Positions 35,097-44,063 of a DNA stretch of 64,000 nucleotides are shown piece after piece; positions within the stretch are counted from its first letter, which is position 1, and each line of letters opens with the position of its first letter. The position numbers and the translations under genes are program-made. Under the pieces are notes generated by a model. The model did no database searches. It was not told the origin of the DNA and saw only the letters and a list, made by a program, of their open reading frames with translations. This stretch comes from SW132 sp038150125 (GTDB taxonomy: Bacteria > Bacteroidota > Rhodothermia > Balneolales > Balneolaceae), in NCBI RefSeq assembly GCF_038150125.1, contig NZ_JBBVMF010000009.1, forward strand, positions 62,001 through 126,000, written 5' to 3'.

Positions 35097-37187
35097 CTAC
35101 TTCAAATGCTCCTCGAAAAATTCGAAAATACGACTGTATTCATCATACCAGGAGTTGGCGCTGGTGAAACTATGGCGCTCTGACGGGTATATCATCATCT
35201 CAAAATTCCTGTGGCGGTTTTGAATCAGCTCCTCGGCATACTGGAACGTATCCTGCGAGCCTACATTGTCATCGATCAGTCCGTGCAGCAGAATAACCGG
35301 GTGCTTCAGCTCAGGCGCGTAGGTCAGCGGCGAGCTTCGGTCATAATGTTCAGGGACCTCTTCGGGATCTCCAAGGCGTGGTAGCGTATACCAGGGATTG
35401 GCGTAATAGTAATTCCGCCAATTGGATACTTTCCGCAGTGCCGCACCGGCATGGAATCGGTCAGGAGCGGCTGTAAGTGTATAAAGTGCCATAAATCCGC
35501 CATAGCTTCCGCCGTAAATCCCCACGTTATCGAGATCGAGCGCGCCACCGGTTTTTTCCTTAACCCAGTCAAGTCCGTCTACAATATCCATCGTTTCATA
35601 CCGGCCCATCCAGTTGGTCACATCCTCACGGAAGTCACGGCCGTAGCCGGTACTGTGGCGAAAGTCGACATCAACCACAAAATAACCATTGCGGGTGAGT
35701 AGCTGGTTGAACATATATTCGCGCCAGTAATTATTTGACCACCCCTTATATACATTTTGCAGCGATCCGGCGCCATGGGCAAATACCACAACAGGGTAGG
35801 TCTGATCCGCATTGTAATTTTCTGGATAGAGAACCGACATCGAAATATCAGTTTCCCCATCGCGCCCGGTAAATCGAATGTACTCTTCACGCTGCCAGTC
35901 GATGTCGTGAAAAGAATCCGGAACGGAGTTTGAAAGCTGAATCTCCTCGCCGGGATTTTCCAGGTCGATCATGAAAAGCTCATACGGCTCATTGAAAAAT
36001 GTTTTGGCGTAAATGAGTTTCGATTTGTCCGGACTAAGTTCAAACTGATACCTGTACGCTTCTTCTGTAGTGAGCTGTTCAGTTTCTCTGGTTTCCAGAT
36101 TTAAGATAAAGAGATGGCGCTCGCCATAGTCGGCTTCGTTATTGGCGTAAATAATCTCATTATCGCTTAGCCATTCTGCCCATGTAATTTCATAATCGCC
36201 TTCGGTAAGCTGCTCTAAGCTGCCGGTAATGGCATTGGTAAGATAGATGTGGTTCCAGCCGGTTTGTTCAGACAGAAAGAACATTTTTTCTGAATCAGGA
36301 GCAAACTCCATGTCGCGGTCGTACAGCCAGCCGTCGGTCGAATCTGTGAAAACGATACTCTTTGTGTTTTGATGGGTGTCGTGCAGGATAATATCACGCT
36401 TTTTCAATGCTGCGCCTGAGGAATCTACGGCAACAAAGCGGCCGGAGTAGGAAGCCCTGGTTGATGAGCGATGAACGCCATTCATCAGCGTATCTACTGC
36501 ATTGGTTTCGAGGTTGGCATGGTAGAGTGCCACGGCGGGAATTCCCCGTCGCGACGGGCCCGGCACAACAAATTCACCCACGTATTCTGGAAAATAAATA
36601 GTTCTCGCGTCGGAAAAATCTGTCTGGCTGATGATAAGTGCATCGCTGCCAGACCAGCCACCGAGTGAAAAACCAGGCTCTTCGTCAGATTTGGCCGTTA
36701 CCTGCTGAATGCCGGGCTGTGCAATATTAGTTACCCAGATGTCGCCCGATTTGACAAATGCAATTTGCCGGCTGTCGGGTGCCCACTCGATGCTATAGAC
36801 CGGGTTCTCAGACTGAAAAAGCATCCGTTCTCCGCTGCCGTCTGCTCGCGACACGAATAGATTGCCATCTTTTGTGTATGCCACATGACGATTATTTGGC
36901 GAATGAATGGCGCGGTCGATGTCTTCAACCTTTTTGGGATCACCGCTATCGAGCGAGAGCTCGTACAGACCGGTATCATAATATGCCGAATCATTCCAGG
37001 AAATATATATCGATTGCTGATCGGCTGAGAATGAACGCAATGAGGGCCGGATGCCGGGAATCATGGGCTCGAGGAAAATACTTTCGAGAGAGAGGCTATC
37101 GGATGGGGTTGTATCCTGTGAGTAGACAGAATTTTGGAATGGAAATGTGAAAATCAGGGCAAAGAGAACTATGAAGATCCGAATCAT
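35097..37187 (-). CDS. secreted S9 family prolyl-oligopeptidase-like peptidase
   Basis: A 696-residue exported peptidase (signal MIRIFIVLFALIFTFPFQNSVYSQ). The N-terminal half is a beta propeller with DPP-like strands (for example YSIEWAPDSRQIAFV, FELSPDKSKLIYAK). The C-terminal alpha/beta hydrolase domain carries the nucleophile motif GIYGGSYGGFMAL, DDNVGSQDT with Asp, and YPSERHSF with the His. This is the DPPIV/acylaminoacyl peptidase layout. It probably trims peptides in the periplasm. It is downstream of the palindromic repeat, separate from the M28 gene. Confidence 0.9.
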   Translation of the reverse strand: MIRIFIVLFALIFTFPFQNSVYSQDTTPSDSLSLESIFLEPMIPGIRPSLRSFSADQQSIYISWNDSAYYDTGLYELSLDSGDPKKVEDIDRAIHSPNNRHVAYTKDGNLFVSRADGSGERMLFQSENPVYSIEWAPDSRQIAFVKSGDIWVTNIAQPGIQQVTAKSDEEPGFSLGGWSGSDALIISQTDFSDARTIYFPEYVGEFVVPGPSRRGIPAVALYHANLETNAVDTLMNGVHRSSTRASYSGRFVAVDSSGAALKKRDIILHDTHQNTKSIVFTDSTDGWLYDRDMEFAPDSEKMFFLSEQTGWNHIYLTNAITGSLEQLTEGDYEITWAEWLSDNEIIYANNEADYGERHLFILNLETRETEQLTTEEAYRYQFELSPDKSKLIYAKTFFNEPYELFMIDLENPGEEIQLSNSVPDSFHDIDWQREEYIRFTGRDGETDISMSVLYPENYNADQTYPVVVFAHGAGSLQNVYKGWSNNYWREYMFNQLLTRNGYFVVDVDFRHSTGYGRDFREDVTNWMGRYETMDIVDGLDWVKEKTGGALDLDNVGIYGGSYGGFMALYTLTAAPDRFHAGAALRKVSNWRNYYYANPWYTLPRLGDPEEVPEHYDRSSPLTYAPELKHPVILLHGLIDDNVGSQDTFQYAEELIQNRHRNFEMMIYPSERHSFTSANSWYDEYSRIFEFFEEHLK

Positions 37188-37403
37188 ATTATCAATTCAA
37201 ATTTGATGTGAAGAGGTTTTAATATGGCTTGTTAATGTAGTGAAAATCTACGAAACAACCGGATTGGGAAGGGTGAGGATTCCGTAAAAAGAAGTAATTA
37301 CCGGTACAATATCCGGACATTGAAATGGAATTAACGGCCTGTGGGCGCTAAGACAATGAATATCACACCCGAAATAGCTGGCTGTGGATGGAAAGTGCCT
37401 GCG

Positions 37404-38633
37404 CTAAGCCGACACTTTCTCTTCTACATTTTTCAGTGCGATGGATTTTATCGCATCAAAAGCCTGTAATGTTTTATCTACGTGCTCTTTCGTGTGGCCG
37501 GCTGTTGGGATGAGCCGGATCAGAACCATTCCCCTTGGTACCACCGGATAGGCGACACCACTTACAAACACGCCGTGTTCTTCACGCAACACTCTCATAA
37601 TGGTTTTGCAAAGTTCTGTACTGCCTTTTGTGAGAACAGGCGTTACGGGACTTTCCGACGGAAGTACATTGTAACCTATATCGATCAGTCCTTCGCGGAG
37701 GGCGAGAGTATTTTCCCAAAGCTGTTCACGCCATTCGGGATGTTTTTTGATAAGATCCAGCCGTTTTCTTGCTGACACGACTATCGGCATGGGAAGGGAT
37801 TTTGCAAATATCTGACTGCGTGTGTTCGCTTTCAGAAATTCCACAACACGAGGTTCTGATGCAATGAAGGCACCAATCAGTGCAAAGGATTTCGCAAATG
37901 TTCCGAAATAGACATCAATGCCATCCTGGCAGCCAAGCTGTTTTCCGGTACCCGACCCGTCGTCTCCAAGTGTGCCGAGTCCGTGAGCGTCATCAACCAA
38001 TAGGCGAAAATCATATTTCTCTTTCAGGGCAATGATCTCTTTCAACTTGCCCAGGTCGCCGGTCATGCCAAACACACCTTCGGTTACAACCAGTACGGAG
38101 GAGTCGGGTTTTCGATGGCGTTCGGCACGCTCGAGCTGCTTCTCGAGACTTTCGATATCATTGTGCTTGAAAACTGATTTTTCAGCAACCGCCAGCTGCT
38201 TGCCATCAACGATACAGGCGTGGCTCAGCTCATCGTAAATCAGGAAATCATTGCGGTCTACGAGGGCATGAATGACGCTCATTATACCCTGGTAACCATA
38301 GTTAAGAAGCATCGCCTCGGGTTTGCTGACAAAATCAGCGAGCTCCCGTTCAAGCTTTTCATGCTCCGTAGAGTTTCCGGTCATCAGGCGGGCACCCATT
38401 GGTACGCTTAAGCCATACTCTTTCGTAGCAGATTCATCTGCCTTCCGAACCTCCGGATGATTGCCAATACTTAGATAATCGTTCACGCTCCAGACAATCA
38501 TCTCTTTTCCATTGAACCTCATTACCGGCCCAAGCGGACCTTCGAGTCTTGGAAATGTGTAATAGCCGTAGCCGTTAGATGTAAATTCTCCTAAAGGGCC
38601 GGGGCGTCCCTCGAGCTTATCAAAAAGATCCAT
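37404..38633 (-). CDS. PLP-dependent alpha-oxoamine synthase (serine/cysteate acyltransferase-like)
   Basis: A 409-residue fold-type-I enzyme. PLP contacts visible: VTEGVFGMTGDLG, VDDAHGLGTLG with the Asp, and TFAKSFA with the Schiff-base Lys. MGARLMTGNSTEHEKLERELADFV and LLNYGYQGIMSVI are the family's substrate-loop features. It condenses an amino acid with an acyl-CoA or acyl-ACP. Candidates: serine palmitoyltransferase (sphingolipids), cysteate acyltransferase (sulfonolipids, major in Salinibacter), 8-amino-7-oxononanoate synthase or glycine C-acetyltransferase. Absence of bio genes and the SPT/CFAT-like features favour the lipid roles. The gene stands alone. Confidence 0.85.
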   Translation of the reverse strand: MDLFDKLEGRPGPLGEFTSNGYGYYTFPRLEGPLGPVMRFNGKEMIVWSVNDYLSIGNHPEVRKADESATKEYGLSVPMGARLMTGNSTEHEKLERELADFVSKPEAMLLNYGYQGIMSVIHALVDRNDFLIYDELSHACIVDGKQLAVAEKSVFKHNDIESLEKQLERAERHRKPDSSVLVVTEGVFGMTGDLGKLKEIIALKEKYDFRLLVDDAHGLGTLGDDGSGTGKQLGCQDGIDVYFGTFAKSFALIGAFIASEPRVVEFLKANTRSQIFAKSLPMPIVVSARKRLDLIKKHPEWREQLWENTLALREGLIDIGYNVLPSESPVTPVLTKGSTELCKTIMRVLREEHGVFVSGVAYPVVPRGMVLIRLIPTAGHTKEHVDKTLQAFDAIKSIALKNVEEKVSA

Positions 38634-38761
38634 AAAAGCTTATTGTCGGTTAGTCGTTACTTGATTTATAAACCCGAAAGCATATTGAACGGGATTGCAG
38701 TCGAAAAATGTACGGAAATTGCAACCCATGTCAAAAGAATGGGTGGCAATTGAAGGGGTGT

Positions 38762-39664
38762 TTATGGAACTGGATGCCCTTGTGAGGCGACCAGTAGAGT
38801 AAACCAATCCTGCCGGTCAAGTTCTATTGCTGTCGCTTCTACGGCTTCTTTAAGCCGGTCCGTTTTCCCTGTTCCCATGACGGGCAAACCATTACAGGGA
38901 AGTTTCATGAGCCAGGCAAGTGCAATTTGTGAGATGCCGGCTCCGTATTTTTCTGTCATCGGTGCCAGTGCAGAATGGATTCTCTGCGATTGCTCATCAT
39001 TACCGGTAAACAATCTGCCTCCCGAAAAGGGAGACCAAAACATTGGGGATGTCCGCTGTTGCTGCGCCTGGTCAAAGGTTCCATCAAAAATCGGTGCTGT
39101 ATGATGAAGCGAGCACTCCACCTGGTTGGTGACAAGGGGCTGATCAAGCCGGCTCTGCAGCAGGTTGATCTGAGATGGTGAAAAATTGGAGACACCAACA
39201 TGCTTCACTTTCCCCTCTTTTATTAGCGTGTTAAATGCATCAGCAGTGGCGTCCGCATCCATCAGGGGATCGGGGCGATGTAAGAGCACCAAATCAAGAT
39301 AATCTGTACTGAGATTTATAAGGGAATTTTCAACTGAGGAAATAATATGATCTGGCGAGGTATTGTAGTGGTTGATCCGGAATTCCGGTCGCTCATCGCA
39401 CACAAGGCAAATGTCGCATTTTGTGACCAGCTCCATTTGATCTCTCAGCGATGGGTTGAGCTCAAGAGCTTTTCCAAATAGGGCTTCATTGGTATAAAGG
39501 CCGTAAATATCGGCGTGATCAAATGTTGTAATGCCAAGTTCGAGTGCGGATTCTATCCAGTCAACGGTCTCCTGCTGAGACATACCCCATTGATCCATCC
39601 GCCACAAACCGGCGGCTATTTTAGAGAATTCAGGGCCTTCCGGATGTAGTTTTTGTCGTTTCAA
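38762..39664 (-). CDS. aldo/keto reductase
   Basis: A 301-residue NAD(P)H oxidoreductase with a TIM barrel. The catalytic tetrad is visible: DHADIYG (Asp, Tyr), VTKCDI (Lys) and LLHRPD (His). The C-terminal WLMKLPCNGLPVMGTGK segment binds the cofactor. The frame opens at 39787, inside the next gene, but TTG at 39664 (MKRQKLHPEGPEFSKI after initiation) reproduces the common N-terminus of the family and avoids overlap. ATG at 39721 would overlap the lipoprotein gene by about 30 bases. It follows the lipoprotein gene with a 25-base gap and may be co-transcribed. Confidence 0.88.
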   Translation of the reverse strand: MKRQKLHPEGPEFSKIAAGLWRMDQWGMSQQETVDWIESALELGITTFDHADIYGLYTNEALFGKALELNPSLRDQMELVTKCDICLVCDERPEFRINHYNTSPDHIISSVENSLINLSTDYLDLVLLHRPDPLMDADATADAFNTLIKEGKVKHVGVSNFSPSQINLLQSRLDQPLVTNQVECSLHHTAPIFDGTFDQAQQQRTSPMFWSPFSGGRLFTGNDEQSQRIHSALAPMTEKYGAGISQIALAWLMKLPCNGLPVMGTGKTDRLKEAVEATAIELDRQDWFTLLVASQGHPVP

Positions 39665-39689
39665 TAGATTGGAAATCTGTAGGTGATGA

Positions 39690-41024
39690 TTAACGGCTGT
39701 ATCGCAAGATAAACAAGCCATTGTTGATGTCGCTAACGATAACTTTGTCGCCTGAGAGATAGGGGTAAACGGACCATAGTCCGGCAAATCCCGGCTGGTT
39801 ATTTCCTGGTGTAGTGTTGAAGAAACCGAGAGTAGATATATTGTTTGGTTCAGGATTTTGAATGTCCAGAACCCGCAGGCCGGATGTATAGTTGGCCTGG
39901 TAAAGAAGATCCTCTTTCACATAAAGATTATGGTCTACTGAGACCGTGTTATGCTCGTAGAATCCGATCATCTCCGGGCTATCAAGGTTTTCAATATTCC
40001 AGACGTAGGTCCGGGTATTATTGTTATCTCGCAGTTCATCAAGCTCATCATTCATGAAAAAATAGCGATGATCTTCGCTAAGCCAGCCCTGGTGGGAATA
40101 TTGATTGCCGGAGTATGAGCCGTTAAAAATGGTAAACGCCTGATCTTTATCTTCCATATTGGTAATCGTGAAGCTGGTTTCACTTGAACTGAAGCAGAGT
40201 TCCTGGCCCTGGTGGTCGGCGTCGGGGCCCTGGTAAATAACACATTGGGTGTCGTGGATATAGCCGGCTCTTCCGCCGGTAATACCGCCCGCTTCTTCTT
40301 CAAAGTAACATCCGGCAAATGTAGGCCTAATGGGATTATCTGCCAGGTTTATCATATGAAGACCGCCCCGCTGCGCGCAGGTTTCTCCTATTGTTGACCC
40401 AACAACATAGGCAAACCCGGTTTCTGTATTGATGGCAATATTATGGGCATCTCCAAATCGAGTGTAGTTATAATCTTCACTAAATATCTGAGGAGGATCC
40501 TGAACATCTCTGAGGCGTGTCAGGTCAAATACCTGGAGGCCATAGGTATCCTGCTCGCTGACAACATACACATAGTTTTGATACACTTTGAGATCACGCC
40601 AGGAAGATGCTTCTTTAAAACCATCCTCGTCATCGTGACGGGCCATCAGGGGATTCAATTCAGCACTGTTATCTGAAGGCTCTGATAGTTTGCCAACAAC
40701 AACAGGATTTGCGGGATTTGTCACATCTACAAACGTCACTCCGTCTGACAGGCCAACAAGAGCGTATTCGCGGCCGGTTTCGGGATCAATCCATCCCCAG
40801 ATATCATTTAGTGAGGCTCTTAAATTATCTTTGGTTTCAGCAAGAAGTTCCGTGGGCGTCAGGTGTGCGTAATAATCAACATTATCACAGGGGTAACCTT
40901 CCGCGGTTCCGTCTTCACAGGGGATATAGTTGATTTCTTCAACGTCGGAGGATGTACTGCAACCGGCTAAGAAGACGGTAATAACAACGGGGAGAGCGAT
41001 ATACCGGAACATATCAGACTTCAT
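39690..41024 (-). CDS. choice-of-anchor B / LVIVD-repeat lipoprotein
   Basis: A 444-residue protein with a lipoprotein signal (lipobox FLAGC, Cys at about 22). The body is a beta propeller of LVIVD-type blades: GREYALVGLSDGVTFVDVTNP, YVYVVSEQDTYGLQVFDLTRL, TRTYVWNIENLDSPEMIGFYEH, YTSGLRVLDIQNPE and DKVIVSDINNGLFILRYSR. Two cysteine pairs occur near residues 38-46 and in the middle (ETCAQRG ... FAGCYFEE), probable disulfides. Its function is unknown; the family is named for a varied surface anchor. Start ATG at 41024; MFRYIAL at 41012 is possible. Confidence 0.85.
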   Translation of the reverse strand: MKSDMFRYIALPVVITVFLAGCSTSSDVEEINYIPCEDGTAEGYPCDNVDYYAHLTPTELLAETKDNLRASLNDIWGWIDPETGREYALVGLSDGVTFVDVTNPANPVVVGKLSEPSDNSAELNPLMARHDDEDGFKEASSWRDLKVYQNYVYVVSEQDTYGLQVFDLTRLRDVQDPPQIFSEDYNYTRFGDAHNIAINTETGFAYVVGSTIGETCAQRGGLHMINLADNPIRPTFAGCYFEEEAGGITGGRAGYIHDTQCVIYQGPDADHQGQELCFSSSETSFTITNMEDKDQAFTIFNGSYSGNQYSHQGWLSEDHRYFFMNDELDELRDNNNTRTYVWNIENLDSPEMIGFYEHNTVSVDHNLYVKEDLLYQANYTSGLRVLDIQNPEPNNISTLGFFNTTPGNNQPGFAGLWSVYPYLSGDKVIVSDINNGLFILRYSR

Positions 41025-41118
41025 AAATGTTTGAATATTAACTATTACTCTTCAAAGGCTTGTTTGTTTTAGTAAAAATACCATTTTTAATCATTTAAAC
41101 ACGAAAACTATCAGTATT

Positions 41119-41331
41119 ATGGAAGAAGATGTAACAGAGGAAGACATAGAAAAGTATGAAGAGATGATCGAAAATCCCACAAAACATCAGTTAAAGGCAA
41201 TTCATACCGCACGTGAACGTGCCTGTATTGATGCGATGAAATCATCAACATCCAAGAATCCGCATAATAAAGGCTCCGATTTGGCAGGACTGTGGGATTA
41301 CGTGTACGAAGAATACAAGGAAATTCAGTAG
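41119..41331 (+). CDS. small acidic hypothetical protein
   Basis: A 70-residue frame with ATG and codons like the neighbours. The N-terminus is very acidic (EEDVTEEDIEKYEEMIE), the middle is basic (KHQLKAIHTARERACIDAMK) and it ends with aromatic-rich LAGLWDYVYEEYKEIQ. No family recognised. It is divergent to the lipoprotein gene. Real but unknown is the best reading. Confidence 0.6.
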   Translation: MEEDVTEEDIEKYEEMIENPTKHQLKAIHTARERACIDAMKSSTSKNPHNKGSDLAGLWDYVYEEYKEIQ

Positions 41332-41371
41332 ATAACCCATTAATTGGATATTGAATTGACAACACTACAGA

Positions 41372-42259
41372 CTATGCAATAACCTTCAGAGCCGATGGTT
41401 TTACCTGAAAAACCAACTGCTTCACATGCGTGCTGGAGTACTCACCGTCAACATGCATATAAACCGGTTCCCGGCAAATTACCTCAATTTTTTTACACCG
41501 GGTGCGGTTTATATTGAACATTCTTTCAGGGCCGGATATTAAGAACATAGGCAGTGCCATTAACAATAATGGTAAGCGCATGGGTTTCACTATCAGTAGA
41601 TCAATCAGACCATCATCGGGCTCAGCGTTTGGGGCCACCCAAAAACTCCCGCCTTCTCTCTTTCCGTTGCACGCTGTAACCATCAGGAATTTACCGGTGC
41701 GTTTTGTACCATCTGTTGTAACCGACATTCTGGTACCGGTAATTTCCTTAACCGCTTTAAGCGCCCCTGCTGCATATGCTGCTCTGCCTAATGTTCGCTT
41801 ATAAAGCTCGGTGTGATGGTTGGCCAGGCCATCGAGTCCGATCCCTGCAGTATTCAGACAAAAGCAGTCAAGGTCACCGTCAACTTTGATGAGGTCAATG
41901 GGACGCGGATCATTTTTTAGTAAATGGTCAAGTGCATCGGGTAATATCTTAGGTATCCCCATCATATGGGCAAAATCATTGCCGCTTCCCATCGGAACAA
42001 TTCCAAGTACCGCTCCAAGTCTGGCAGCCAGATTTCCTGTTCTATGCACTGTGCCGTCTCCTCCACAAGCAACGAGAGTTTTATATCCTCGAAGCCTGTG
42101 CTGTAAATCACTCCAGAAATATTCGTCTGCACCAGTGTTGATGATGTCCGCGTCTGGCCAGCGAAGATTAACCTGTTGCCGCAATTCCTGTTCCCGGCCA
42201 AGTGCTTTTCCGCTGTTGGATTGTGTATTAAACAGAAAGCAGATATCAGTTATGGCCAT
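41372..42259 (-). CDS. diacylglycerol/lipid kinase family protein
   Basis: A 295-residue lipid kinase of the DAGK catalytic family. Motifs: FLFNTQSNSGK at the N-terminus, ACGGDGTVHRTGN (nucleotide loop), VPMGSGNDFAHMMG, and TAGIGLDG. The C-terminal half is the beta-rich lid with HVDGEYSS. It phosphorylates diacylglycerol or related lipid alcohols. It lies 20 bases after an NmrA-like gene in one operon. The exact lipid (DAG, undecaprenol, sphingoid base) is not decided by sequence. Confidence 0.9.
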   Translation of the reverse strand: MAITDICFLFNTQSNSGKALGREQELRQQVNLRWPDADIINTGADEYFWSDLQHRLRGYKTLVACGGDGTVHRTGNLAARLGAVLGIVPMGSGNDFAHMMGIPKILPDALDHLLKNDPRPIDLIKVDGDLDCFCLNTAGIGLDGLANHHTELYKRTLGRAAYAAGALKAVKEITGTRMSVTTDGTKRTGKFLMVTACNGKREGGSFWVAPNAEPDDGLIDLLIVKPMRLPLLLMALPMFLISGPERMFNINRTRCKKIEVICREPVYMHVDGEYSSTHVKQLVFQVKPSALKVIA

Positions 42260-42279
42260 GCATCAAGAGTTTGGCTTGG

Positions 42280-43161
42280 TTACTCTCCCTGATTTTTTGT
42301 CCAGGCAGCCAGGTGTGTTTCCGGTTTCCCAAGTGTTTCCCAGGTATGTTCAGACTGGAACTGCTCATCGTACTGATTAATAGCGGATAGGATGTGATAC
42401 TGAAAATCTATAGAAGCTGAAAAGGGTTTGAGCAGGCTGAAAACCCACATCGGTGCTTTAGATTTCTTAAGCGTTTTGCCGGGGTAGTGTTTGATAAACT
42501 GATCAATAGCCTCCTCCATGCTGTAAGGCTCCGGGCCCTGCACCGGATACTCCCTGTTTTCATTATGGTTCTTATTAACCCGGAATGACTCTGCTACCTG
42601 TTTTCCATAATCGTTTGCTGCAATCCACCAGCTTTTAGTCGTCTGTTCACCGGCCATTACAACACGCTTTCCTTTGAGCTGAAGGTTGGTGAGGTTTTCA
42701 AAAAAACTTGAGGGGTAAAAAATTGTAGCCGGAATATCTGCATCGAGTAGTATTTTACAGGCTTCTCGCTTAATATCAAATACCCACCAATCGAAGCCGT
42801 CATAATCTTTTACCAGAGACGATAGCATACCGATTCGCTTCACCCGGGCCGATTTAGCCGCTTCAATCACATTTTTTAACCCATCTATTTCAGTTTTAAA
42901 CCTTTTGTTCTTCTCATCAGGTGCGGTGCTCAGGCTCAGGTAAACGTAATCAACGTCTGTAAAGGCCGTGCGCAAACTGTTTTTGTCCTTAAGATTACCT
43001 TTACTCAGATAAAAGCCGGCCCCCAATTTGCGCTGAGCTTTTTGCATGTCCCGGACTACTGCGGTAACAGAGAAGCCTTCCTGCTTCAAAATTTTAGTAA
43101 CGGGTGCACCGAGCATTCCCGTGGCGCCAACAACTGCAATAGATCGGATTGTTGTGTTCAT
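42280..43161 (-). CDS. NmrA-like NAD(P)-binding protein
   Basis: A 293-residue atypical short-chain dehydrogenase. N-terminal Rossmann loop: AVVGATGMLGAPVTKIL; YVYLSLSTAP and IGMLSSLVKDYDG follow the NmrA pattern, while a catalytic YxxxK is not evident, so it may sense rather than reduce cofactor. The C-terminal part is helical and variable. It is followed at 20 bases by the lipid kinase gene. Electron transfer or redox sensing is likely; the substrate is unknown. Confidence 0.85.
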   Translation of the reverse strand: MNTTIRSIAVVGATGMLGAPVTKILKQEGFSVTAVVRDMQKAQRKLGAGFYLSKGNLKDKNSLRTAFTDVDYVYLSLSTAPDEKNKRFKTEIDGLKNVIEAAKSARVKRIGMLSSLVKDYDGFDWWVFDIKREACKILLDADIPATIFYPSSFFENLTNLQLKGKRVVMAGEQTTKSWWIAANDYGKQVAESFRVNKNHNENREYPVQGPEPYSMEEAIDQFIKHYPGKTLKKSKAPMWVFSLLKPFSASIDFQYHILSAINQYDEQFQSEHTWETLGKPETHLAAWTKNQGE

Positions 43162-43373
43162 TGCATTTCAGAAGATAGAGTCATGATTTATAGAGTGATA
43201 ATATATGAGTTAGCATTCGAAACCAAAGGGTAACGGATTAATTGAGTTTATAGATCTCAATAACAGAAATATAACAATAGCATCATCTATGTTGCCAAAG
43301 ATCCTGGGTGCTTTATTTAGTGAGGGGCCAAGTGTATAAAATGCTGGTTTATGTTATGAAGCTGCTGAATCGG

Positions 43374-44030
43374 CTACGATTCGATTTTCTCAAGATTCCG
43401 AAGGAGGTGGTGGAGGTGTGATTCAACCGTATCATAAGGGCGGTATCCACGTGTCATAATGCTGATTTCATCTTCAATTTGAATAAGCAGCGTCGGGAAG
43501 CCTGTGGCCCCGTGATTCCGGCACCATGTAAATTCATCAATCAGGTTGTTTTTGATCTCATCGCTTTCAAAACGATTTTTAAATTCATTGGGGTCCACGT
43601 CATAATCTTCGACGAGTTCTTCATAAGTGGACCACTCGTTCAGGTTTTTTCCGTCTTGGAAAATGGCATCCTGAAGCGTGCCGGCAAAGGAAAGAGCCTG
43701 GTGCGGGGCGAGCTCATTCATCGTTTTCTGAGCTCTGCATGGAGGCATGGAATCGTACATATAGCTTCCTTCCTCAACAAGTAGTTTAAAGTTTCTTCCG
43801 AATTCCACACCGGTTGATTTTTCAACCTGCTGTAAACCGTCTTTTATATAGCTGAATCCTTCCTCGATGGTTTGAGCACGGTCGCCAACGGCCAGGCCGC
43901 CAACTTTTACATCAATGGATATGCGGTCCTCGAAGCGTTCTTGAAGTTTCTCCATCACCGGGTGGAATCCGTAACACCATCCGCAAAGTGGATCGTAAAC
44001 ATAGATGAGTGTAGGTTTTACTTTGGACAT
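43374..44030 (-). CDS. DsbA-family thioredoxin-fold protein
   Basis: A 218-residue soluble protein with the CGWC redox site at C16-C19, immediately after the first strand, and a cis-Pro region GFPTLLIQ. It has no export signal, so it resembles cytosolic FrnE/2-hydroxychromene isomerase-like DsbA relatives rather than periplasmic DsbA. It may reduce disulfides or transfer glutathione-like thiols. It lies 33 bases downstream of the CPA2 antiporter gene and is probably co-transcribed with it. Confidence 0.86.
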   Translation of the reverse strand: MSKVKPTLIYVYDPLCGWCYGFHPVMEKLQERFEDRISIDVKVGGLAVGDRAQTIEEGFSYIKDGLQQVEKSTGVEFGRNFKLLVEEGSYMYDSMPPCRAQKTMNELAPHQALSFAGTLQDAIFQDGKNLNEWSTYEELVEDYDVDPNEFKNRFESDEIKNNLIDEFTWCRNHGATGFPTLLIQIEDEISIMTRGYRPYDTVESHLHHLLRNLEKIES

Positions 44031-44063
44031 CAGACTAATAAGTTCTGTTAACTGTTAAATCAA

